64,000 nucleotides of DNA. Source: Trochalopteron elliotii. Lineage: Eukaryota > Chordata > Aves > Passeriformes > Leiothrichidae. The translations under genes were made by a program, and so were the position numbers. This document shows, piece after piece, positions 39,445-50,500 of this stretch. The notes under the pieces are model-generated. The model had not been told where the DNA came from. It saw only the letters and a program-made list of their open reading frames with translations, and did not search any database. The stretch is from NCBI GenBank assembly GCA_024734555.1, contig JANPWX010000452.1, positions 2,416,082 to 2,480,081 of the forward strand. The letters run 5' to 3'. Numbering within the stretch: position 1 is the stretch's first letter; every line of letters starts with the position of its first letter.

Positions 39445-41815
39445 CTGCAATATGGAAATTACATAATACTATTATGTCTAGTGTAAGCAGGTGAATATGC
39501 AGTTGTAACTAGCAAGTCAGGAAATAAGGCAGGCAACACAAAAAGGGAAGTATTTTGAGAAGATAAGATAATACACTCAACAACTTAATTGAAAATCAAT
39601 GTTTTTGTCACTACACAAGAAGAGCTTTTCAGCTAATATACTGTGAATTAATAGGATTGCTTATCCTATGATACTGTGTCAATTTCTTTCCACTCCTTTA
39701 GAGTGATTGTTTTAAGTAAGCTGGAAGTTCTACAGAAATTGTGTCTCAGCCTGAATCAGTGTTTCTGTATTTTGAGGGAGTGTAGGGGTTAAAATTATCT
39801 CGGCAGGAGAGTGCAAAGTGTCATTTGGCTTTTATTCTGAGGATGTGCAGTGGCATCAACAGGGAAGCATGCAATGGCGATGGCTTTCAGGACATCAAGC
39901 GTCAGCATCACAAACAGAAGCAGCACAAGCAGACTGTGCTGATGGTGCTTCTTTCTTCCTCTGCCATTAGAAAGTTGGCACACTCCAACAGCTCTCACAA
40001 AGTGGAATCCAAACTGCCACAGTTATCTCCAGCCCTAAATTTCAGGAAGAGTTGCCCAGTAGTGACAGAGAGTGGAGCACATCTTTCTGGGCACCAGCTC
40101 AGAGCCACAGCCGTCCTGGATCAGCACACAAATGAGGACCTCAGTGGAATGACATCAGTTAATGCCAGCCCCTGTGCTGTGTGATCCCCCACTCTAACTC
40201 CCCCCAAACACACAGCCAGGTCCTCTTCCAGACACAGTCAGAGAACAACATCATGACAGCTGAGTTCAGTCTAAATCCCTGCCTTAAATATAAGGCTTCA
40301 AGCTGTGAAAAGCAAAGAGGAAATGGCACAGAGTTGTGTACTATCTTCTATGATGAGAGCTAAAATAGATAGGGAGCATTCTCTTTCTGTGGAAAGTTTT
40401 ATTTTAAAAAGGGAAAAAACCTGGTAAAATCTTGGTTACCATTGTGCTTGGGAAAAAAAAACCCCATGAAATACTGGAGATAGTGGTTGAATTAACAAAT
40501 AGTTTTTATTTGTTAAATATTGCATAGCTCTTCCCTGAAGAGTCTTGAGAAACTTGTCTTCTATTAATGATTTGAAAAAAAAAGAAAAGCTATTCTTTTG
40601 CTATTTAAAATAAGTTTGATGAAATGTTTCTCACCAGTTGTCTTATAAACTTTTATAAATACTTTTAATCTACAAGTTGCTAAGGTTAAAAATACAGAGA
40701 CAATCAAGGTACTGTAATTTAACTAAAAACCTCACAGTAGAGTGCATACTTTAGCTAGTATCAAATTAAAAACAGGTAATTTGTGTAAGTTTTTTATTGA
40801 TGCATGGGCTGTCAGCAGGGCAAAAAACTGGATCTCTGAGACTTAAGTCTTTTTGCATGTATAAGCTATCAGCAGTGAAATTACTTTTGTGATTAGTCTG
40901 ATACTCCTCAGTGACCTGCATAAGCTGTGGAAGCAGTCAGTGCACAAAACTCTTCATATATAGTTTCATCATGTAGTTAACTATGTATGTTAACAGCTTA
41001 ACCCCAGTTAAACCAGTGGAACTTGAATGAGAAACCACAGTATTGCAAAAATATAATGTAAAGTAACATTTTGGAAATAGGAAGATCTACAATTCTATGA
41101 TGGCATTACTCTGACACTTCTCATTTTAGGTAGGCGGGAATAATTATAGGTACCTGTCCTACTGATAGTTCTTTTTCTCTCTGTTCAGAAGTTTCTTCAT
41201 AAGGAAGATATTTTTTCTTTACTAGAATTGCATTTTTTTTTTCTTACCAGAGCTAAACATCCAAATTTTTTGCCACAGCTGAAGGGTGAGCTAATAAAAT
41301 CATCACCCCGTTGGATAATGGATCTGACTGATACAAAGTGGCTTTTGCAATAGCCTGTAATGAACTCAGTGGTTGTAGATTAAATTTTAAAATCAACAAG
41401 CTAATGTGAAACCCTCAAATATCAGCAAAGTAGAAGTGTTTTTATAATTCCTCTAAATGTTATTGGAATCAGACACTTTGTAGGGCTTACAAGGATTATT
41501 CTGACACTATAAACTTCTTTGGTAAAGATATATATCTGCAGCATTTATAAAACCTTTCAGTGTATATTAATTTGGGGTGAAAACTGATAACATGAGATGC
41601 AGGCAGTATAAATTGGCAACGTTTGCAGCAAATTCTTATTACTAGTGTCTTGGTCCTTGGATGTTTTTTGGTTTCTTGACATATGCGGGCCTGTTTGTGA
41701 GTATGTTTTGGCAAACACCTGCAAGATTATCCCAGTATTAACTAGGTGATAAGTAAATCTTTTATTTGGACTGGTGGGTTCCCATTTTAAGCCACTTGTA
41801 ACTCAGTCTTGACTC

Positions 41816-42337
41816 GTGACAATTTAACCCCATCTGGCAACTGAGCCCCACTCAGCCACTCCCCCTCAGTGCCTACAAGACTTGTGGGTTGACATAAGGG
41901 CAGTTTAATATGTAAAGCAAAAACTGTGCCCTCGAGCAAAGAAAAAGAACTTCATTCACCACTTCCCATGGGCAGGCCTTTGTTTAGCCATCTCCAGAAA
42001 AGCAAGGCACCATCACATGTTACAGTGACTTGGGAGGACAAATGCCATCATTCTGAACATCCCCCCTCTCCTCCTTCTTCCCCCAGCTTTACGTGCCGAG
42101 CATGATGCTGTGTGCTATGGGTTATCCCTTGGCTCAGCTGTCCCAGGTCTACCTCTTCCCAATTTCTTGTGCATCCTCATCAAGAGAGGCAAAAGAGGCC
42201 TTGACTCTGTGCAAGTGCTGCTCAGCAAGAATGAAAACATCTTCAAATTATAAAGCCTGTTTTCAGTGTCAATCTAAAACTGCCTTATACTAGCTACAGC
42301 GAGGAAAATTAACTCTGCCCCAGCCAAAACCAGCACA
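41816..42337 (-). mobile_element. Solo LTR of a bird ERVL-like endogenous retrovirus, decayed
   Basis: I recognise this from its similarity to a widespread avian ERVL-type LTR. Read on the minus strand it begins TGTGCTGGTTTTGGCTGGGG and includes GAGTTAATTTTCCTCGCTG, GCTGAGCAGCACTTGCACAG, AGTCAAGGCCTCTTTTGCC and GGGGGAAGAAGGAGGAGAGG. It ends near GGTTAAATTGTCACGAG. The expected promoter region lies near plus 42090-42112, where the TATA-like box is altered. An ATTAAA polyadenylation signal is at 41904-41909 (minus), followed by the CAACCCACAAG block typical of the LTR end. A piece is missing near plus 42175-42185 compared with the usual form. No gag, pol or env sequence adjoins it, so it is a solo LTR. 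No target-site duplication could be confirmed. The 66-codon frame at 42093-42293 (+) is a shadow. Confidence 0.85.
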
Positions 42338-44950
42338 GAGGTGAGCTGCAAAGCTGTTACTGTGAGAGTAATGAGCAATTGCATGTTACTTAGTGCCTCT
42401 CCAATCTCACCTATTAGTAACTTGGAAAAGAGAGAGGAGGTATAATAAAACCTAGGCTTTTGTTCAAGCGTGTTCCCAACACAAGTCTTTCAGTACTTAA
42501 AAGAAAATGCGAGGATAATAGAGGAATAAAACAAAAGGAGATTGCAGTGCAGCAGCACACCTCAAAAACCTCACCCAGACACTTTAACAAAGTTCAGCAC
42601 AAGTTTCACACAAAGGATTCTTCTGGCCTTTCACAGGGGCATGGAGAGTGGGAAAGGGCAGGCAGGACAGCCCACAGCCACAGCAGGAAAAACGTGGGAG
42701 CCTATTTGTAAGCAGTGGTGATTGGAGAGAGTGAGACTCCACAATTCAATGGGATTTTGGTTCAGAATGCAGGAGAAAGCTCTTACCAGGTTCAGACACA
42801 AGTTATAGCACGGGCACAATCTTGGGGCTGCAGTAAGTTGGTGTAGAAACAGAGATTGTTCATTGCTAGTGCAATGGCTGAAGATTTAACACGAGAGATA
42901 ATATATTTGTATATATCGTTTATATAATTTCATCACCCAATTTTTTTTTTCTGTTATTTCTGCAAGCAATGCTCTACATACAGACAGCCCCTCTTAAAAA
43001 AAAAGTAAGGAAATCACTTCTGGCTGACCTTTTCCTTACCTACTCTAAAGACATAAGAATCTGACGCAAATATCACATTTGCACTAACCAAATCAACACT
43101 GAACTCTTCGTGAAGTGAATTGAATGTTTTTTGTAGCTGAATACACCTTTCTTTGAGTTTTTTGGGGGCACGCTGCCGTTGGCTAGACTGAGCACAAGTC
43201 TTGATTTTTGCCAGGGTATTTTTTGATTCAGAAGTTCCCTTTGAAGACAGTGTCTAGTTTGTCCACTTCTTTGCAAACAGAAAATTAAAAGAAAAACCCA
43301 GGGCAAACTACATTAAAACCATGAATGTAGCCCACCTCTGAAGCACAGAAAAGTTTACATGGCGTTGGCTGCTGCAATTGCCTTTCTGTGATGTTTGGAA
43401 TGTGAATATGAGTTTAACAAGATAAGCATTTTGCTTCCTCAAAAAAAAAAATAAAAAAAAGAAAGGAAAAATCATAACTAACCTTCCACAAACCTCTCTG
43501 AAGCCATTTTAGGCTGTAAACTGACCTTAGAGACAGAGGTACTTTGTGATCACACAGCCTCTGCATTACACTGATTCCTCCAGTGCAGCATAGGAGGGGG
43601 CATTTGAGATCTAGAATAACAGGAACATGCACACTGAGCAGCATTCCTCTCAGCAGCAGCAGCCCCTGATGAGTGTATGTCTGTCCAGGCTGTCAACACC
43701 TCTGCTTGTCTTTCAGATCAAAAAACAGGAATACAGGAGGGTCAATACTTTAGGGAGTTGTGCCTGTAAATGGACGTGCTGTACCTCTGCATGGCTCTGC
43801 TGCATGTGAAATGGGAAAGTTTAACATCCCAACCAGGACATGGGGAGGAGGAGGAGGATTTATCAGATGTGGCGCTTTCTTTCTCAATCAGCATAAATTT
43901 ATGCCTGATTTTTTTTTACCAAACAACCTCCTTTAGTAGGATGTTAGATTTCTAATAAAGTGAGGCTGAAAGTGTATACTTGGGTGTCAGTTGTCAAACT
44001 GTACGGATTCCCTTCACATATTATTTAATTATAATTCTTTTGGCCAAGTGATACTTTTAGTTGTAACAACACAGCTGAGATTAGATGGTTGACTTTGCAA
44101 AATGAGCTTCATGGTGGTTCATTATTATGGATAGACCATTATTAGGGACATTTATCTTTGATTTTTCAGACTGAAAATTGGTGAAATGACAATTGTGTGG
44201 TAAACCCACCAGATACTGTTAAAAAGTTGTTTTTCCATTCAATGACTAAATAAAATCTCAAACCACATATTTGACCAGTATTGATACATTCAGGACATCT
44301 GCAAGTTTTTACCATTGTTTGTCATCAACAAAAATTACTATTTCACTGCCATAGCACCTCTCCAGTTAGGAAAATACAAGCCTAATGTGATATTTTATAA
44401 CACCATAAGTGCTACTAGCATCATTACACACAGAATCTTTCCTTTTCAACCCCATAAAATTCTCAAACTTTTAACATTTACTATGGGTCAGCAACAACCA
44501 ATGAGTATTGTGATTTCATTATGAATGTCATACCTCTGTGATAAGCACAAATATTTTTAGACTAATTAGACTCTAGAATTATAAAAGCATTTAGGATTAG
44601 TGTTGTGTGGTACCAGTTACATTGTCATCTCTTATCTTACAAAGCCCTGATAACTGTTTTTGCATTTAGTTCCATTAATATAACTTGAACTCAAAGAATT
44701 TGTGTTTGAAATAGATAGCAAGGCAAGTCACAGAGTCTCAAGCAATTCTAAGAAAAATATTTTTCTTATAGTCAGTTACTTCCTGAGTCCTAATGAAAAA
44801 GCCTGGACAGAAGCAGATTTTCCCTTCAGTTTACTCAGCATAAAGGAAATGGAGTCAAGAAGAAGCAAATTAATTGTAGTGTAATCCTTGCTTTGAAATT
44901 TGATGAGCAGCATATACAGCTTAACCCCTTTGGGGTTGAGGGTTTGGGAT

Positions 44951-44976
44951 TGTTTGTTTGTTTGTTTGTTTGTTTT
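44951..44976 (+). repeat. (TGTT)n microsatellite
   Basis: Six uninterrupted TGTT tetramers are followed by TT. It lies within a minus-strand 86-codon frame and gives that frame an artificial KQTN run, so the frame is not a gene. Confidence 0.95.
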
Positions 44977-45889
44977 CTGTCTTTTCCCCCAGAGAATTAC
45001 TGTCTTTTCAGGGTGTTTTGTGGAGAAAGCATTCATAATTCTTTGGTTTTTTTCTAAATGGGTGGAATTTCCACCTTGAAGTGTATTATACTTTCTTACT
45101 TATTCAAATAGACATCTAGCTAGATTTCTAATTGCTTAGAAAACTTGGGGTTAATATGATTATTTTTTATTTCTAAACTAATCTAAATAATTACATACTA
45201 GACCCTTCTATCATGTCTCCAATTTTCCTCGTGTACCTCAGATATGCTAAAATATTCAGGTGGAGAGATTATTACCTGAAGTGAACAAGAAAACTTTTGT
45301 GGAAAACTCTGAAAGATTATTATCTCAAGTGCTATCCCACTTGGCATAAATACTTTATGTGGTACAACAAGCTCACTTTCTGGTTAAAAAACGTTAAGAG
45401 AACAAACCTGCATGGGTTTGGTTATTAACAGTATGTGTAATAAATGAGGATTTTTGTGAATTATTATAATTCTGTCAAAAGCTCTATTTTTTTTACTGTA
45501 ACTAAGGACTTGTTTTGAACCATTCCCAGATAATGTTACCATGAAGTACTACTATGAGAACATCTAGTAAGATGTAACAGCTACAGTGTTCCATCCATTA
45601 CCTCAACAGCAGCTTTTTGTAGGCAGTAATACTTGTTAACTCGAGCAATGGGAATGATGGATCTGCAGGCTCAAGGAGGTTAATGTTGACAATGAGCAAT
45701 TATTATTTTTGACAAGAATACCAACGGGTTTCAAGATGAGTCTTCTAACTGAAAGCAGATTATGACTTCAGTTTTATTACTAAATGTCAAGCATAGATGT
45801 CAAGCAGATAAGTGTGTGATACAGAGGAATATAATTTTATTATAGTAAGAGACAAAGCAGGCATCAAATGACGACCTTTTTTGTGGTTT

Positions 45890-46100
45890 GTTTTTTTTTT
45901 TGTTACCCACAGGAAGAAGGAGGTGGAGTCCTCGGCATCTTAAAAAGGGGAAGAAAACATCCGGAGAGGACACTTTCCTACAGATAAAAAAAAACGAGAG
46001 AAAAAAAGCACAATATGATTTTAATGAAGTCAATATTTGCGGATGTCTGTGGGTGCTGGTGTGTGACTTCCGTGTCTTTCTTGTAGATAGAGTGTAATAG
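45890..46100 (+). other. Exon-like patch with a splice-acceptor-like start
   Basis: A T-rich tract (about 45882-45903) followed by CCCACAG ending at 45912 resembles a 3' splice site. The next 180 bases differ from the surroundings: they are purine-rich, contain several CpG dinucleotides, and are open in one frame to TAA at 46095-46097. The frame starts as a basic Arg/Lys-rich stretch (GRRRWSPRHLKKGKKTSGED) with no family I recognise. A minus-strand frame of 108 codons overlaps. A noncoding-RNA exon or chance are both possible. Confidence 0.15.
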
Positions 46101-47316
46101 TAGGGGGGTGGGACAATGGGCCTCAATAACCTTCCAGAGAGCAGTTCTCTGTCTGTCAGATAATCACAGCTACAAGGGATTTTTCTGTTTGGTCTTTAGA
46201 TGAGATATTTTCCCCTCTGGCCTGTTGGTATGTGTTGCAGTCTTGATCTTAGACATGCTGGTCTTTGTCAGAGCTATTATTCAGACCACACTCCTCTGAT
46301 GAAACACAGAAAATATTTATTAGAGGCAGCTCCACCTCTCATTTGTTTTATGTGTGGTTGTGACAATAGCTGGTAAGTTTGGTTTTTGCCAAGAATTAAC
46401 ACTTGAGCAGGGCTCCTTATTTATCACATTCATTAGAACCCCAAAGGCACTTCTAATCAAAACACTTTAACTCAAATAATCTAGAACTGCATGAATATTT
46501 GAATTTATAACCAAATTTCATTGCTGACCTTAGTTGTGGAAGGGGGGGCAAGTAGGATCCCTTGTTAAAATATCCTTTGCCTTTGTTGAAAGGTGTTGCT
46601 TTGTTACTTCTTTAACTTATCTTTATGCGGAAGGGAAGTCATCTGTGTTTTTCTGTGGGTGGATTTGACCAACAAAACGTTGCAAGAAGTCAGGGACATA
46701 ACAAAAAACAGTGTTAGAATTTCTTTGAATGGATATAATGATTAAATTGGATGTACCTGAGACTGTGCTGACATTTTTGATTCCATTCCATTACTCTGCT
46801 GGAGACATCAAATATCTTCTTTCCTGTCCTTTTTTTTTCTTTTTCTTTTCCCCACTAAACAAATGAAAACATAGTCTATGAAAATTCCTTTCACATAATC
46901 AGCAATTGTTCTGATAGTTAAAGATACATTTCCTAACCATGGAAAATAAAACTAAATCGGCAAAGCAAGCCAGAAAAAGAGAGATGGCATCTTATAGGCA
47001 CGAGCATTTATACTGAAGCTGATTTTGAAATTGCACGAGTTAATGTAATGTGTGCCAAGGATGCCAGACTCTTCATGAAGGCTTTTTTGAGAAAATCAAG
47101 GCACTTTCACACTGGTTGATTTTATTATGAAAGTAGACCAGGTATATTGTGATAAAGAGAACATGCCCCAAGTTTGTTTCTTTACTGCTACAGTTTTCAG
47201 ATAATTCTTTCATCTACAGATGTGTAGGACCTCAGACATCCCTCCACTGTTCTTTCAGATGTGTTATGTAGGAAATTATCACAGTAGGACCCTTTAAGCC
47301 CAGAAACAGACCATAC

Positions 47317-47550
47317 ATGGAATCACAGGATCATTAAGGTTGGAAAAGATTGTCAAGTCCAACCTTTGACCAATCACCACCTTGTCAAATAAACCAAGGC
47401 ACTAATTGTCACATCCAACTGCTTCTTGAACACTTCCAGGGTTAGTGACACCACCAGCTCCCTGGACAGGCCATTCCAATGCTTAATTGCCCTTTCCATG
47501 CAGGAATTCTTCATGATCTCCATCTTAAACCTCCCTGGTGAAGCTTGTTG
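47317..47550 (-). mobile_element. CR1 LINE, 3' end, different subfamily
   Basis: On the plus strand it begins GGAATCACAGGATCATTAAGG, then TTGGAAAAGATTGTCAAGTC, CAACCTTTGACCAATCACCAC, CTTGTCAAATAAACCAAGGC, CACATCCAACTGCTTCTTGA, AACACTTCCAGGGTTAGTGA, CAGCTCCCTGGACAGGCC and CCATCTTAAACCTCCCTGG. This is the minus-strand 3' end of CR1, with a different 3' untranslated region from the copies at 5.3, 13.4 and 35.5 kb, so it belongs to another subfamily. The minus-strand 74-codon frame at 47374-47598 holds the last ORF2 codons (HWNGLSRELV-like). The limit at 47550 is approximate. Confidence 0.92.
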
Positions 47551-50500
47551 GTGTGGTGTCTCTAGAACTCCATGAGAAGAGCCTAAAATATGCCCCACCC
47601 TAGATTATAATGTACCCAAACATCCTTCTCTTTTAACCCTAAGAGCCGGAGGGGAACCAATGGCATCTTCATTTCCCAGAAATGGTAGCTGCCAAGAATA
47701 TGTCACCAGTTTCTCCAGGGCTCCAATCAGATTTAAAAATTTCAGTGTGAGGGGAATTTCAGGAGGCGCATTGATCGGTATTATTGAGATTATGTTTAAA
47801 AGTATTCACATACTGTGAGAAAAAAAAGCTGATTTTGTGACACCATCAGCTAATAATATCTGTTACGATCCTTGCACGCTGATTCATCTAGTCCTTCCTT
47901 GCAAAAGACGTTCAGCACTGTCCTCCTACCTTTGCCTCATCCTCAGTTTGTTAATCCATCTTCCCTAGCAGTGCCATGCCAGCATACTCTGTGGACTGTA
48001 ACGTGTTCTATAACCATATTTTCAAATGCTAGATGATGTTTTAAAATCCAGCTCAGAAGAATTCAATATCTGTAGAGGGTTATGTGGTTTCCAAGAAGGA
48101 AAGCAAGAGGTAAGATATTGTCTGTTGCTCATTGACCTATAATAAAAAAAAAAAGTACTCTGATCTTTCCATGTGGAAGGTGGTCAGATATCCTTAGTTC
48201 TTCCTAGATAATATAGTGTTGATTTTGCATGTCTCAAAGACATTACTGATATCTGCTTGGAAGTTTCTGCTTAAAACATATAGAATATTTTTAGGTTTTT
48301 TCATCTCTTGTCACATGGAGCATATTCTTGCCAAGCAGATCAGACTTAAAAGTCTCAGTGTCATCTTTCTCAGTTTTTAGGACTTTGCAGAGGACTGTCA
48401 CCAGGTTTCAGTTGTGGACAGAGGAAAATGGCAAGGACCAGACCGAGGTGTTTCAGAAGAGTATGGTCTCATTTAGATGAAGGCAGAATCATGGGGTGGG
48501 TCTGTCTACCTCAGACAGGAAAATAGAGAAGAATGAATTTTGCTGCACTTCCTGGCTAAAGCAACATATTTTACTCTGTGTTTGGAGAGTGAAAGATGAG
48601 ACCGGACAGGCTCTGAAGAATCTCATTATAGGTGATTCCAAATTCCTGATTATTCCAAAGATCATTTCAAGAAGGCATACCGCTTTATGAAACTAAACAG
48701 AAGAAATTCCCCAGATCTGAATGCTGTGGACTTTTCAATCTTTGCCCAATAGTCCACTTCACAAGAAAGCAGTGGAACACTGGATAAATCCCTTAGGTTT
48801 TGTAACAGTAACGTTTCCTGTCTCTTTCCCTCAGCACACGTCCATGTGCGTGTGCGCATGCACACACAGACAACACAGACATATTTATCTGTCTATATAT
48901 AATCTTCAGCGGAAGCTCATGTACAGGGGAAATCCTGGGAATAATTAAGGAAAGGATACTGCATGCTCCAGCAGACGGAATACATTTTTTCATTTAAAGC
49001 AGGTTTTTTTTTTTTCCCTTTACCACCAACTTGCTGCAATTAGGAGGTTGTTGGAGAGATATCAATTGAGATTTGGGAACTGTTTTTTCTGGAAATGTTT
49101 TGAATTAAAATCTAATTGGTAGCTTTCTTTGATAACTATTTTATTGTTGGGTGCAGCTAAATCGAAATCAACCACAAAGGGAACTCAATTTTGTCATTAA
49201 TTTTAACTTGATTTCACAAATTATTTACATATATGATATTTTCCTTATTTACTCTGCATCATTCCTGTGCATTTAGACTGATGTAGTGTCATTTTCCCAT
49301 TTATTTACGTTGTTTTAAAATATCCTGCATTACTTCAAGCATGGCTGTCAGCAAAATGGTGAAGAAGGACTAGGTGGACCAAAGTGATATTTCCTGCAGT
49401 TTATGAAAAACTGTGGAATTAGCAACCCTGAGGGCTAAATTTCATTGGTTTACCCAAGACATGTTTGGGTGTTGTGAGAAAAAGAAAGTAAATTCGCACT
49501 GCAAATATATTATCATAACAAAGGACAGTTTTGAAGAGATCAAATTGCACAAGAACAATGTGAAAAGCCAAGAGTCAGTTGCACACTCAGGTTACCCCAT
49601 TTAAACCATGTTACCAGGAGGATGTGAACTGAACCATGGCCATGTGTGAACACTAAGCAAATGGAAATGTGAGCTAAGTCCATGGACCCTATGGAAAAGG
49701 TGAAGGATACCTGCAAATTCACACTGGAAAGATTAATGCATAGTTTTATGGAGGGGAGATGGATTACAGGCATGACAGCAGAGGTGTAATTTTACTAACA
49801 ATGGATGCCAAATAAGCTGGGCATGCATGACCCCTGCCAAAACACACTTGTCCGAGTCCAATTGACTCTATGGACTTTGGATCTTGCCCATGGAATGTAA
49901 GAGAAAACAGCCCCTCTTGGAGGCCAAAATCCTTACATGGGAGACACAGTTGATGTTTTCCTGGAATTAATTAAGACTGTCATTAGTACCAGACAAAGGC
50001 AGGTATATAAGTGTTCACTCATTGTGAGAACACAAATATTGAAAGCTCATTCTCTTGAAAATTGAGTTAACAGGCAAAAATACAATATAGGTTTCTTTGA
50101 GTGTTTGCAGCTGAAATACAGTTCCACCTAGCCATAAAGAGAAGCATAAGATCTTGCTAAATCACTGAATGGGGACCCTACCATTCCCCCTCTTCTGATT
50201 GATTTAGGAATAAAATAGATTTCCCTTAATGGGACATGACAGCTGCAGAGATGTACCTTTCCCAGGAGTACCTAAGCAGGATCCCAGTCCAGCTGCCCAG
50301 AGCACTCCATCAATACAGGAAATCTGGCAGGAAGTGGAGATGACTCCGTGCATTGCAGTCTCTTAAGTAACAAACCAGCCACACCTCCACTGCCTCAGTG
50401 TTGTGCACGGTGCTGCCTGAAAACCTGTTGATAGTTGTAGTTTGGTTCCTGCTGCCATAGACTTTTTTGGCTCTGCAAGACATTAATTCAAGCTAGGTTG

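Larger units (their letters stand above)
35854..41815. other. Unique noncoding DNA with AT, T and A tracts
   Basis: No gene was recognised. A short (AT)n run lies at 35876-35888. A C- and A-rich, almost G-free stretch lies at about 38685-38765. An A-rich run lies at 39416-39444. A patch at about 39780-40260 has higher G+C and overlapping 119- and 67-codon frames on opposite strands. It looks like old inserted DNA, perhaps retroviral, but I cannot place it. Confidence 0.45.
42338..47316. other. Unique noncoding DNA
   Basis: No gene was recognised. An A-rich run lies at 43441-43470 and a (GTTT)n microsatellite at 44951-44976. A direct repeat of ATGTCAAGCA occurs at about 45784-45807, with two copies 14 bases apart. 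An exon-like patch at 45890-46100 is listed separately. Other open frames have no recognisable product. Confidence 0.5.

Noticed and set aside
42093..42293. 66-codon plus-strand frame, Cys-rich
   Set aside because: It lies antisense within the solo LTR at 41816-42337.
47374..47598. 74-codon minus-strand frame that looks protein-like
   Set aside because: It is the last stretch of CR1 ORF2 in an old copy, not a host gene.
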